Shown here: one piece after another, positions 46,290 through 56,914 of the stretch
How positions within the stretch are numbered: position 1 is the stretch's first letter
How the letters are laid out: every line of letters begins with the position of its first letter
Source of the DNA: Chiridota heheva
Lineage: Eukaryota; Echinodermata; Holothuroidea; Apodida; Chiridotidae
Length of the DNA stretch: 64,000 nucleotides
Reading direction: 5' to 3'
Assembly (NCBI GenBank): GCA_020152595.1
Contig: JAIGNY010002143.1
Span: 377,501 to 441,500 of the forward strand
The notes under the pieces: generated by a model
The model's database searches: none
Told to the model about the DNA's origin: nothing
Seen by the model: the letters and a program-made list of their open reading frames with translations, nothing else
Translations under genes and position numbers: made by a program

Positions 46290-46978
46290 TACATGGAAAG
46301 ACTTAAACATTTGAAACTTATTACTATCATGGACAATTTGGTTTTAAGTCGTCATTCTCTGGGCCATAAAGTCCAGATTAATCTGTGCCCAGAGAGTTTG
46401 ACTGATTTCATTATACATAGCACTAAGAGTTCCAAACAAGACTTCTGCATTGGAAAACAAGAACAGACTTTTCCACATTTCACCATTTGTTTCTTTTACT
46501 CGTTATTGGAACAGTCTTTCTGTCAACAACGTTTTATTACCAGTCTTAAAATAGGTCACACCCACCTCACTCACTCCCACCTCCTTATTGGCTCCCCCAA
46601 CCCCTTTGCAACAACTGCCATTGCACCCTCACAGTCCATCACGTTCTCCTTGCTTGCCCCCTGTAAAACCTTCCAAGAGCTTCCCTCACTCCCCACAACT
46701 CAATTGCTAAGTTCTTCCAGAGAAACCCTCTGGATGAAATTATCTCCTTCCTTCATCTTGCTTCCCTCTACAACAATATTTAGTCCTCTCCCAACCTCCT
46801 CTCTCTACTTTGTTTTTTTCACCCATGCACCTCCTCTCTTGATCCCAGTTTTCTGACTTTTTTAATTTCTCTCAATCTTCTCCTGTTTTTTTTCCTTCCT
46901 ACCTCTAGAATGATCTAACCTCTCAGGCACAATTTGACCCTTGTTATTATTGTTAAGCCCTCATCAAACAAAATTGAT
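46290..46978 (+). mobile_element. LINE 3' end, left arm of an inverted pair
   Basis: The frame contains TSLKIGHTHLTHSHLLIGSP, typical of the region before the C-terminal zinc knuckle of I/Jockey-like LINEs. Its cysteine part is frameshifted. The tail is CTCTCAGGCACAATTTGACC, then AAGCCCTCATCAAACAAA. About 550 bp from 46,430 is repeated in reverse at 47,072-47,620. Confidence 0.8.
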
Positions 46979-47080
46979 TCTCCCCAAAACTTAACAAGGG
47001 ATAAATAGACTGGGGTCTGGTGTCATTGTCTTCAGGGCCTGGTGTCATTGTCTTTAGCGCCAGTGTTGGAACCTCTGCTT
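46979..47080. repeat. Two-unit copy of the 44-kb minisatellite locus
   Basis: TCTCCCCAAAACTTAACAAG, GATAAATAGACTGGGGTCTG, then two units of the 22-bp repeat and CAGTGTTGGAACCTCTGCTT, reproduce both flanks of the array at 44,040-44,722. It sits exactly between the two LINE tails. Confidence 0.9.
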
Positions 47081-47725
47081 AACAATGATAACGAGGGTCA
47101 AATTGTGCCTAAGAGGTTAGATCATTCTAGAGGTAGGAAGGAAATAAAACAGGAGATTGAGAGAAATATGAGAAAAGTCAGAAAACTGGGATCAAGAGAG
47201 GAGGTGCATGGGTGAAAAAAACAAAGTAGAGAGAAGGGGGTGGGAGAGGACTAAATATGGTTGTAGAGGGAAGCATGATGAAGAAAGGAGATAATTTTAT
47301 TCAGAGGGTTTCTCTGAAAGAACTCAGCAATTGAGTTGTGGGGAGTGAGGGAAGCTCTGGAAAGGTTTTACAGGAAGCAAGCAAGGAGAACGTGATGGAC
47401 TGTGAGGGTGCAATGGCAATTGTTGCAGAGGGGTTGGGGGGAGCCAATAAGCAGGTGGGAGTGAGTGAGGTGGGTGTGACCTATTCTAAGACTGGTAATA
47501 TGAACGTTGTCGACAGGAAAATTGTTCCAATAACGAGTAAAAGAAACAAACAGTGAATTGTGGAAAAAGTCTGTTCTTGTTTTCCAAAAGAATCTTTCTA
47601 ATGGACTGCGATCATTGAGCTCCCCGAAGGCCTTTTGCAGCAAGGTTTTTGAACAGTTATATTGCACTTGATTGTCAAACATTTTAATTTGATTTTTGCT
47701 TGGTATGTGGAACACATCGTGTGCC
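47081..47725 (-). mobile_element. LINE 3' end, right arm of an inverted pair
   Basis: The minus-strand frame of about 115 codons ends TSLRIGHTHLTHSHLLIGSP, CNNCHCTLTVHHVLLAC. This keeps the C-x2-C and H-x4-C parts of the zinc knuckle lost in the left arm. The tail motif faces the left arm's tail across about 100 bp. Similarity to the left arm is high but not perfect, so they are probably two insertions or a diverged fold-back. Confidence 0.8.
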
Positions 47726-48631
47726 AGATCTTCGGCCTATTCTGCTTACCTTGTGTTTCACTTGTGACTCACTACATATGTAATAATAATAATAATAATA
47801 ATAGTCTTAATAATAGTTATAACAACAACTACTCTTGGTAGTAGTATTTCATCAATTGTATTGTTAAATATTGCATATCTTCTACGGAAAATGTAAAAAT
47901 AAAACATCTTGTAAAATTGCTTCAGAAAAGAAAAGAAAGAAGAAAAAAAAAAACTGATTTTAAAATACATTTAAATGACTATTCCTGTAATTTTTCACGT
48001 GGAAAATATATGAGAAAGTACGATTAAAGAGATAAATTGATGATGAAAATTGTTGATTTCTTGTTTCACAGTTATCGTATTTCAAAGATTCCCACATTGG
48101 GTGACTATTGTAGTAAGACCTGTTAACAAAGAAGGAAACAGTAATTGTTTGATTATTTCATTATTTAAATGGGGTGTAACATGTATTGTACAAGAACATT
48201 CTTAATAAGAGAAAAATTAAAATTGATAATTTTCATAGATATTCATAGAAATTAGAAGTGCAATTATGACGTCAAACTCTGTATCGCATTGGTCACTTTT
48301 CAGCACTGATTATATCTTTGAAATACAGTAACTACTAAATGGAATAAGAAACCAACATGGTTGTTCCTTTAATAGTCCTATCATTTAAATATCACGGCAA
48401 TATTCTTGTCAAATCTATTGTAACATATGTTTTACTCAGACATATATCACTTGCTCATATTAATCTCCTTTCAGTTTCCCAGACAATGTAAACACTAGAA
48501 GCAAATTTCAGATGCAAATTCTTGGTGGTGGATTTAAACTAAATTTCTTTATTGTATTTAAAGGTAAATTGTTAGGCTTTTATATTCTTAAAATGTTTAC
48601 AGCAGATCATATGCAAAATGCTTTTTGTGTG
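47726..48631. other. No gene; short (AAT)n run
   Basis: A trinucleotide ATAATA run lies at about 47,780-47,805. The rest is AT-rich DNA without exon-like features. Confidence 0.5.
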
Positions 48632-49035
48632 AAGGCCGTAACACACCGAACGTGACGTGGCGAGCGATTTTTTAGATAATCATACAGGAAACAAATATTA
48701 TAAGATGCTTTCAAGTTGACTTTTTGCTTACACGATAAAGTTTACAATTGAGACTTGTGAACTTTGATGATACTGGAAAATTTGTTAAAAATGCTTTTTA
48801 GTTTAAACTGTGGAGAAATTCGCTTTAGTGGGGCATGATTTTCTGTCGCGATGCTAATTTTGCTTTAATGGGCGTAGACAGGCCCTTTCAATCAATTTTC
48901 AGTTATTATCTGAATAGCCATGCGATGACGATGCTTCTCAGAAAACAAGAGGTCAAAATGTTTCTTTTTCTTTGTTTTATTCAATTTTGTTTAAAAAATT
49001 GCTCGCCATGTCGCGTTCGGTGTGTTACCGCCTTT
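48632..49035. mobile_element. MITE with long terminal inverted repeats
   Basis: Left AAGGCCGTAACACACCGAAC, G.GACGTGGCGAGCGATTTTTTA mirrors right TAAAAAATTGCTCGCCATG and CGTTCGGTGTGTTACCGCCT. About 400 bp. No transposase; the target duplication is not clear, so the superfamily is not assigned. Confidence 0.8.
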
Positions 49036-49591
49036 AGTGTATTGTTCCAAGGGTATTTGTCTATAATTCGTAGTATTCACCTTTTGGGTTCTTGTTAATC
49101 TTGATTAGTGATGATAGAATAAATGAGTACTGACCACTAAAGGAAGAATCATAAGAATGGTTTAAATATCCAGAAACTAGTTAAACAAAGTCAGGTTGGA
49201 TTTAATCAGAAGTTTAGTTGGCCATGGTGTAGGCATGGATTATATCAGCAACCTGTTTTTGTAACAAGCACAAGTGTTTAATCACTTATGTTAAATTTCA
49301 AGCATGAAATTCAATTGGAAAATGAATAAATTTCTTCAATAGAAAAAAAAAAATGGAAATCTTTCAATTTATTTTTACCCTTGCTTTGAGGAAGAATTCT
49401 TAGGATATGGGTGCAAGTGGCCCTAGTGCCATCACCCCTCCCCTCGCAATGAACGGATAATCAACAAAATGTGAAGTGGTAAAAATAGAATGTCATTAAT
49501 ATAATGTTACTAGGTTGATTGCTCATTTAAATGTAAACATTTTAGTCAAAATAAAAAATATATATTAAGAAAATGTCTCTTAATTTTTTAC
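49036..49591. other. No recognised feature
   Basis: AT-rich DNA without gene or defined repeat. Confidence 0.4.
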
Positions 49592-49762
49592 CAGGTTTTG
49601 CAAAAGGGGTCCTTATTTCTGATTCTGTCCCAGGCCACTGCAATTCCCTTTGTGGGGCTAGTACCTCCTCTACCCTCATTGAGGCTTGATCCCCAACTTC
49701 CATAGACATCGTACCATTTAGAGAACCTTTTAAGGTCATCAATTCTTGACACAAGAGGTCTA
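49592..49762 (-). CDS. Candidate orphan exon, unknown product
   Basis: On the minus strand a good acceptor (CTTGCCTTTGCAG) precedes a 171-bp open segment ending CCTG|GTAAAA. The frame is phase 1 at both borders. Its 56 residues start DLLCQELMTLKGSLNGTMSM and are denser in mixed polar residues than random AT-rich frames. No domain is recognised and no partner exon was found nearby. It could be an exon of a minus-strand gene beyond reach, a pseudogene fragment, or chance. Confidence 0.25.
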
Positions 49763-50087
49763 CTGCAAAGGCAAGCTATGAAAATTGTTTAAAAGTTTTA
49801 AACAATTTTTTATGAAAACCTATATATATCAGGTGCAATACAATGCTTAGTAGTTAAATCCCTTGGTAACTAAATCCCCAAATACATATTTTGTATGTGT
49901 TTATTTCACTGATCAGCAAAATAATAAATTTGTGGAATAACTTCATGTTTCTTTGGTTGAGCCACAGCATCATTGAGGTGCTTTGTCTCAATAAGGGTGC
50001 ACCTGAAGCTTTCTACCGGCACAAAATGATTATAAAGAAAAATGGAAAATAAGGATAGGAAACTTGAGCTGGCTCACTGGCATATGC

Positions 50088-50258
50088 AGCAGAGATGTCA
50101 GAGGCACGAGCCGAGATGTCAGAGGCACGAGCCGAGATGTCAGAGGCACGAGCAGAGATGTCAGAGGCACGAGCCGAGATGTCAGAGGCATGAGCCGAGA
50201 TGTCAGAGGCATGAGCCGAGATGTCAGAGGCATGAGCCGAGATGTCAGAGGCATGAGC
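50088..50258. repeat. 21-bp tandem repeat, 8 copies
   Basis: The unit GAGATGTCAGAGGCACGAGCC shifts to GAGGCATGAGCC in the later copies. Because 21 is divisible by 3, both strands keep open frames (for example RCQRHEP repeats), which are not credible proteins. Confidence 0.95.
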
Positions 50259-50599
50259 AAATAAGATGTGTATCCAAAGTGTCCATAGAGATGTTCATAG
50301 GTTTCCTTGTCAATTTGTTGTTAATAGTTTACCCACATTTGGCACATTTGACTCGGACTGTTGCAGTGCTGTTAAACTGCAACAAACAAACTAGATTACC
50401 CAAATAAAGGAAGCACTTATTTCATAATTATTAGGTTCACCTCGCCCCTTTTTGCATGAACAAGTGATACTATTATTATCTTTGACACTGCAGTTACTCC
50501 AAGTGCGCTGCATGGCTTTACATTTGATATGAGGTAAGGTTTATAACGGAAAAATATAGATATTGTGGCTGGTCTGTACTCAAGTTTACAGCTTGAGAG

Positions 50600-50700
50600 G
50601 TTTCTCTCATTCTCCCCCTGGTCTCTTTCCTTCCTACCTCTAAAATGATCTGACCTCTCAGGCACAATTTGAATTTGGTGCGTTAAGCTTTCAAACATGG
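50600..50700 (+). mobile_element. LINE 3'-tail fragment
   Basis: CCTTCCTACCTCTAAAATGA followed by TCTGACCTCTCAGGCACAAT matches the tail of the LINE arms at 46.9 and 47.1 kb, then diverges. No coding part is left. Confidence 0.6.
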
Positions 50701-52107
50701 GAAGCTTTTGGGAATTTGTTTGGAAAGGCAAATGACATGTATTTTTGTCCGCTCCATTATATTTTATGGGCATATCGTACTATTAATCAAGTTATTCTTT
50801 GAACATGCTGCAAAAATGTTTTTAACAAGTTCTTTTATGCATTCTTAGATATAAAATAAACAACATTTAGTGCCTCTTATGCATTTAAATCATCATTTGA
50901 CATTTTCTGCTTGGAAAAGAATTATTCTGTCCAAAATTTGAATCTCGAGGAAATTTGTTTCATGTTGAAAGTTCTGAAAGTATTATCTTCCTTCATTGCA
51001 ATGTAGCTTCTGTATTCTTACGTTTTCTAAATTTAGATGTCTATATGTATAATGTGCATGTTTTTGCCATGTAATATTGAAAATCAAAATGTTGTATACT
51101 TAACGCTTTGTGATTATGTAGCGTGTCAAGCATGAGGGGAACTGTTTCGTAAGAACACACTTTGAACATAACGGAATAACATACTTATTATACCTTTCAT
51201 ATACTTTTGCATACTTCTATGAAAGACCTTGGACTAATAGAGGCAATATTTAATAAAGTCTACATCTAATTTTTACCATTAATATAGGTGTTTTATCATA
51301 TTTTCTTGAAGGGTTAGTGGAGTGTTGCCATCATTTGTTAGAGAAGGACAGTAAGAAAGGACAATGAGGGGCTTTATTAGCATATTCATCCATGTCAAAG
51401 AACAAAATGGTGCACACAATTCTTGTACCATTAAGGAGATATTCAAGTTTAAAGTCTTATTTTGTAGAAATGACTGAAATAAGACTAGTTGTGATATCAA
51501 ATTAATGGATATCACTATTACCTAAGTATCCTGTGATTCCTATGTAAAAAACAAAACAAAACAACAAAGAGAATAACTGAATAATTGTTTGTTAACCACC
51601 ATCAGCTTAGTTAGTTCACTCTTAATTAACCAGAGCGTTCAAAATATTGGGTGGGTTAATGGGGTCAGGTGATAACAATATTAGAATTAGAATGGGCAGC
51701 ATGATAACGCATGTTCACCTAAAATAATTGGGGGTGGGGATTGAAGCAGTCAGCTCCTTTGCCCCTGGTTAAGTAGTTAAGTCTTGCATTTGACCTACTG
51801 GCACATTTGCAGTTAACGTGTTGTTAAACCAATCAACCATGACAATAAAATGATTCAGATTAGGAAGATTCTGCGTCATTGTACTTATTCTAATTTTCTT
51901 CCAAATGGAACATTTCTTGTACCTGGTATGTGTTGATATGTGTTAATATGTTTTCCATCTATCAGTATTTAGCTATTCATCATTTTCTTCCAAAAAAACA
52001 AATATGAGAATTTGGTATCTTTTTATGTATTTTGTTACTTCTAGTTTGTGTATAGTAATCCTGATATTTAAAACCAGTGTATGTTAATGTGCTTTTTCCT
52101 TCTTTAT
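50701..52107. other. No gene recognised
   Basis: AT-rich DNA. At 51,430-51,500, AAGGAGATATTCAAGTTTAA and GTAGAAATGACTG resemble the dispersed repeat seen near 37,505-37,555. Nothing else is supported. Confidence 0.4.
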
Positions 52108-52535
52108 TATTTAAGACAACTTCTTCTTTAATTTAAAACAACAACTTCTTTGATTTAAAACAACTTCTTCATTAATTTAAGACAACTTCTTCTTTAATTT
52201 AAGATAACTTCTTCTTTAATTTAAGACAACTTCTTCTTTTATTTAAGACTACTTCTTTAATTTAAAACAACTTCTTCTTTAATTTAAGACAACTTCTTCT
52301 TTAATTTAAGACAACTTCTTCTTTGATTTAAAACAACTTCTTCTTTTATTTAAGACTACTTCTTTGATTTAAAACAACTTTTTCTTTAATTTAAGACAAC
52401 TTCTTTAATTTAAGACAACTTCTTCTTTAATTTAAAACAACTTCTTTAATTTAAGACAACTTCTTTTTTAATTTAACACAACTTCTTCTTAAATTTAAGA
52501 CAACTTTTCTTTAATTAAAAACAACTTCTTTAGTT
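52108..52535. repeat. 23-bp tandem array, about 18 copies
   Basis: The unit is ACAACTTCTTCTTTAATTTA plus AG, with shortened copies lacking CTT. Confidence 0.95.
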
Positions 52536-52610
52536 TAATGCAACATATTCTTTTGTTTTTCTTTTGTGCGGTTTTGGTTTTCTTTGAAAAGAGTTTTTAT
52601 TTTCTTACAG

Positions 52611-52753
52611 TTCAAACTTTAAAGATGTTGGATAAAAACATTGAAATCAAATTGATTACAATCAGTGATGGACATAAACTGCTTTCTGTCAAAGATCAAA
52701 CAAAATCTCCAATACAAATGATCCAGATTGTAAAGGACACTTCAGTGAAATAG
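52611..52753 (+). CDS. Candidate terminal exon, unknown product
   Basis: It follows a strong acceptor (TTTTTATTTTCTTACAG), enters in phase 1 and stays open for 46 residues to a TAG. It starts QTLKMLDKNIEIKLITISDG and ends MIQIVKDTSVK. AT-rich sequence follows, with AATAAA at 53,675. No upstream exon in matching phase was identified and no family is recognised. It may be the last exon of an unseen gene, an alternative 3' end, or chance. Confidence 0.25.
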
Positions 52754-53940
52754 TTAACTGCTGCACAAAATGCTTTCAATTTCTGTTCATGTCAAAAAAA
52801 GTTTAATTAATTGAAAAACTTCATTACTTTGTAAGACTCAAAAGTAGTCCAATTTTACCTAGATTTTATTTTGAAAGGAAAATATGTGTGGAGTAAGAAT
52901 ATTTTATATTATTTTGTATAGGATTTTTTCTGATTAATAGAACTGCTGTCCTGGTGAATGTTATATACAAGAAAGTATCAAACTTATTGCTCTGCAGTAC
53001 AAAATACATGGATGGCTGCTATAAGATTGCAAACATACATATACAAATAGAATAAGCTGCAAAATATAATTCTTGAACATTTTTAATGTACAGAACATTC
53101 TGGAATGTTAATTTTGTGTTATTGCATGTGCCTCAGTGTCCTTAAATAGAAGACTTGAAGTAAGAGAAAACTAAACAATTTAATGTGTATTCTGATTATT
53201 GCTTGTGTACAATGATATTTTCCACTTTTATTTACTACCTGTCCAATTTTTCACTGTGAAATATTTTTCCTTTGCAACTCTGCTATTGGTGATAGTTCAA
53301 TGCTGTGTTTTGTTTTGAATATTTTTTGTTTAATTTGTTTAAAACATCACATACAACAATTTTGTTTTAAGACTTCCACCATTTTGAATAAATATAATTA
53401 AACTTCTAAAAACTTTTAGAAGTGATGATTTAGTGGCAGGTTTGACATTACATGCTATTTTTTTTTTTTTTTTTTTGACTTATTGATAAGAAAGCAGTGC
53501 ATGTATTATATTGATAAAGAAGTGACAATTTGTTAAACATAAATTGCAGTTTTCACTAGCTGAAATGCTGAAGTTCCTATATTAAAATTTGTTTCAAAGT
53601 TATTCTTAAGTTTATTTTTTTGATGATTTATCTCAAAAACTTGTTTGTGTTCAATACCTAAAATAGTTTGAGAAAATAAACCTGAATAAGTCTTTTTGCT
53701 GGTTCATTTCAATATTTGTAGTATCTATTCTAGCTACCCTATTGGTTCCTTGTCAAAGTTCCATCCATCCTACAATCCGCGACAAAAGTAACTTGACACC
53801 TTTTTTCATTCCTCTTCTACTTCTTTTCAATGTTGAAATTAAATTTCAGCTCTCCTTTGTGTCTACTTTTTGGCATGCCGAGAAACGAACAATATTGAAA
53901 TAGGGGGGAGGGGAAAAAGTGTCAAGTATTTTGACGCGGA
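52754..53940. other. Possible 3' UTR or intergenic DNA
   Basis: Very AT-rich, with a T run at 53,460-53,477 and an AATAAA at 53,675-53,680. It would be a 3' UTR if the exon at 52,611 is real. No other feature. Confidence 0.3.
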
Positions 53941-54365
53941 TTGTAGAGCCAAGAAGGCCCATCAGACCAGTCCTTATACCCGGTTTCCTTATCCCCGGTT
54001 TCCTTATTCCCGGTTTCCTTATACCCGGTTTCCTTATCCCCGGTTTCCTTATCCCCGGTTTCCTTAAACCCGGTTTCCTTATACCTGGTTTCCTTATCCC
54101 CGGTTTCCTTATACCTGGTTTCCTTATACCCGGTTTCCTTATACCGGTTTCCTTATACCCGGTTTCCTTATACCCGGTTTCCTTATACCCGGTTTCCTTA
54201 TACCCGGTTTCCATGATCATATGCTATGATCATAAGCAGATCATAGCACATGACTTGCCCTAGGCAGGACGCCAGTTTTTCGCAAGTCAACTCCCCAGGG
54301 GTACTGGAACTCTTTTACAGTTGAGTAAACTGGAGCAAGTCAAGTGTATTGCTTAAGATTAAAGG
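53941..54365 (-). mobile_element. SINE family A, reversed, with an internal 15-bp expansion
   Basis: Read on the minus strand: CTTGACTTGCTCCAGTTTAC, CTCAACTGTAAAAGAGTTCC, GGGGAGTTGACTTGC, CATGGAAACCGGGTATAAGG, then about 16 tandem copies of GGAAACCGGGTATAA (53,968-54,213), and finally GGACTGGTCTGATGGGCCTT and CTTGGCT. In normal copies CATGGAAACCGGGTATAAG is present once before the GATGGGCCT end. ORFs across the array (IPGFL or RKPGI repeats) are artefacts. Confidence 0.85.
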
Positions 54366-55212
54366 GGTTGGGGATTGGGCAGATGCTCAATCCATTTGTT
54401 ACTCGCTTATTCACATCAGTGTGTCAATCCAATCATATGCAAAAAAGCTAGATATGCCATTACATCATGATACTGTCAACCCTATTTTATTTTTAAATTG
54501 ATCCAAATTAGTTTTTTTTACTTGTAAGAATTAGGTTGACCAGTTTTATACACTATTTTGGGATCAGGATTTTTCCAATCTTATGCAAAACGCTAGAACA
54601 TCACAAACAACATAAACATCACAAATACCATAAACCTTAGCTAGTCTGCTAGTTATAGAAGTTTCCATGTATGATTTATCCTTGCCAAATTAAAGGCCAT
54701 CTATCGTGATTAAAATGTTGCGGCGAAAATTTCATTTTAAAACGATACTGATTGGACTATTAATTTAAGTGTATATTGTACCATTGTGTTTCGACCAATC
54801 AAAACACACCAATTGAAATTTATTTACTCCGCGTAATAGAGACGATAACTGGCCTTTAATATTTTTACTTGCATGAATTAAGTTAACCACTTTTACACCA
54901 TGTTTTTAACTCAGGATTTTTTAAACAAAGCATTGAGAATTGTAGGTGAATTCAGATATAGTGTTTATGCAAGGTCATATTTACACTGGTTAGCAGAAGA
55001 TAAGTGAGACATCTACTAACCTGTACTACTATTTTGAAATAAAGAAATGTACTGAATGGACAGTGGGTTTCAGGAGTCTACTATTTCATTTCTTAGCCTA
55101 AATCATTGTTTACTGAAGAGAAAAAAAAAATCAGCTTTTAATAGAATAATTGCACCATAGCCAACAACCCAAAACATTTCAACATTGAGACAACCACACA
55201 AGCTTGTAGGTA
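54366..55212. other. No recognised gene
   Basis: AT-rich DNA. A short ACATCACAAACAACATAAAC direct repeat lies near 54,598-54,630. No exon-like features. Confidence 0.4.
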
Positions 55213-55576
55213 TATGCACTTGCCAATTGTGTGACTAACCCGTACACCCCCGGACAAGGCGAGTCATTGCACCAAAGACCCGTACACCCCCGGACAAGGC
55301 GAGTCATTGCACCAAAGTGGATGGACAAAACATGTACATTGATGCACCCCTTAGTCACTTAGGTGATTGACTGACATTTTTGTGTGAAATGTCTTACCCA
55401 AACTCAATCACCTCTGTACAAAGTTAATGGGTCTGAAGTAAATTGACCCACCTCAGTGTCACTCTGGTGACTGATATTTGGTACAATGATGCACATGTGA
55501 GTCACTATTTCATATGTCAATTGACTGACATTGCCGGGGGTAGTAGGGGTTAGTCATACAACTGACAAGTGCATAA
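55213..55576. mobile_element. MITE with about 45-bp inverted ends and an internal duplication
   Basis: Left TATGCACTTGCCAATTGTGT, GACTAACCC, CACCCCCGG mirrors right CCGGGGGTAG, GGGGTTAGTC, ATACAACTGACAAGTGCATA. Next to the left end ACCCGTACACCCCCGGACAA, GGCGAGTCATTGCACCAAAG is tandemly duplicated (55,237-55,317). No ORF. Confidence 0.8.
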
Positions 55577-55693
55577 TGTGGGTGGGCCACTGTGTCTGCT
55601 TGTTTACATTTTTAGGCATATGACCAGGCAAAGCACACAAAGTCCACTTTGACTTGTTTTCAGTGTGGACCTAAAGGATTTGCCTGACAGGAA

Positions 55694-56110
55694 ATGGATG
55701 AAGACCGGGTTGACACACAGCTCTTTTCGAGAAGTGTTCAGAGAACCAGGCATGGGGTAAATCTCCAACTATTGGGACGGACTGCTTTACGTCCCTTCGA
55801 AGGAAGTGAATGCTACCCAATCATTAGCCACTTTCTCCCAAAGGTTGGGTGGGTAGGTGAAGGAGAAGATGTAATGCAGATGACCAACCTCTGCGCTTGG
55901 CGTCAGCGTATCGTTCTGCATATCTGTGGAAAAATCGCTGTTGGACTCAAACCTGGTACCTCCATTACAGTTAACCTATCTAATTACGGAAATGAGCCAC
56001 GCACACCTCAGCAACGCGGCAACTATGTGGGCAAAGACCTCAAATCCGCAATCATGCATGACCAACACATTGACATTTCAATGAGTCATGTAGCCTGCCG
56101 CAAACTTTGA
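55694..56110 (+). CDS. Unrecognised 138-residue ORF
   Basis: ATG follows directly after an in-frame TGA and the frame runs to TGA at 56,108. The sequence is non-repetitive and richer in GC than its flanks. The protein starts MDEDRVDTQLFSRSVQRTRH and has HICGKIAVGLKPGTSITVNL in the middle. It has mixed composition with no signal peptide, membrane segment or zinc motif. I do not recognise a family. An acceptor-like TTGTTTTCAG lies at about 55,663, so it could be an exon, a retrocopy or a fragment of a mobile element. No other strand or frame explains it better. Confidence 0.35.
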   Translation: MDEDRVDTQLFSRSVQRTRHGVNLQLLGRTALRPFEGSECYPIISHFLPKVGWVGEGEDVMQMTNLCAWRQRIVLHICGKIAVGLKPGTSITVNLSNYGNEPRTPQQRGNYVGKDLKSAIMHDQHIDISMSHVACRKL

Positions 56111-56914
56111 TCCATTTATGACACTTCTTCACATCTTTAGAGTTTGTAGCAAAAGGGATAAACAAAATTCAGTTTTCTAACTGTTCTGGGCAACATCAAT
56201 CAGATTTACAAAGCCCGCAGCGGGCCCATAAGCACAAGTTTTGTTAAGCATTTTGCCGTCACTCAATCTGTGTGTGCAGAAATTTGTTTTGTACAGTATA
56301 GTGCTTTAACTGCATGAGCTCGCGCTGCTAGCTAGCTGTACTCTACCACGTAAAATGATTGCCCCCCAACCCCCTTCCTCCTCCTCCACTACTTAGTTAT
56401 GCCAAATTTGTTGCCAGGCAAATTCATGCGGTGATTGGTTGAAAAAGCTGTCAACAATCAAACTTAAAGAGGCTAGTTGTATGCTCAGCCGATTGAGCTT
56501 ACATACGTTCCTCTCTCTATCATATCGTGGTAGGTAGATCATCCCAGGTGAAAAAAGCCAAAACAGTTTGGAAAAAAAGCCACATGACGTTAAAGATAGC
56601 CAAACTTGTTTAGGTAAATTTTACTTAAAAAAAAAAAAAAAAAACTTCTACAACATACGAACACAGAAAATTCTTTTTTCCTTTTATTTCTTCTCCATCA
56701 AAACCACCAAAGCCTTCGAGAAAAAGAAAAGTTTCAAGGAATAATTACTGCATTATTTGGTAAAATATTTGTTTTATTTCTAGAACTGATGTCTTCAGTA
56801 TCCAAGAAGGTATAAAACTTATTACTCTGCAGTACAAAATACAGGGATGTTGCAAATTTACATTTATATATAGACAAAATTCGTTGAACAGTGAGATTCT
56901 GTACATTTGAAATA
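56111..56914. other. No recognised feature
   Basis: Includes an A-run at 56,627-56,644 and pieces resembling 52,940-53,010 (TATTACTCTGCAGTACAAAA, ATAC..GGATG). This indicates a diverged duplication between the two regions. Confidence 0.45.

Noticed and set aside
46293-46856. 187-codon plus-strand ORF as a cellular gene
   Set aside because: It contains the IGHTHLTHSHLL motif and tail of a LINE; its C-terminal part is frameshifted retrotransposon sequence.
50030-50407. ORFs with RCQRHEP, SRDVRGT or PLTSRLM repeats
   Set aside because: A 21-bp tandem array keeps several frames open on both strands.
53846-54263. ORFs with IPGFL or RKPGI repeats on both strands
   Set aside because: They cross the 15-bp expansion inside a SINE and have no coding signal outside it.
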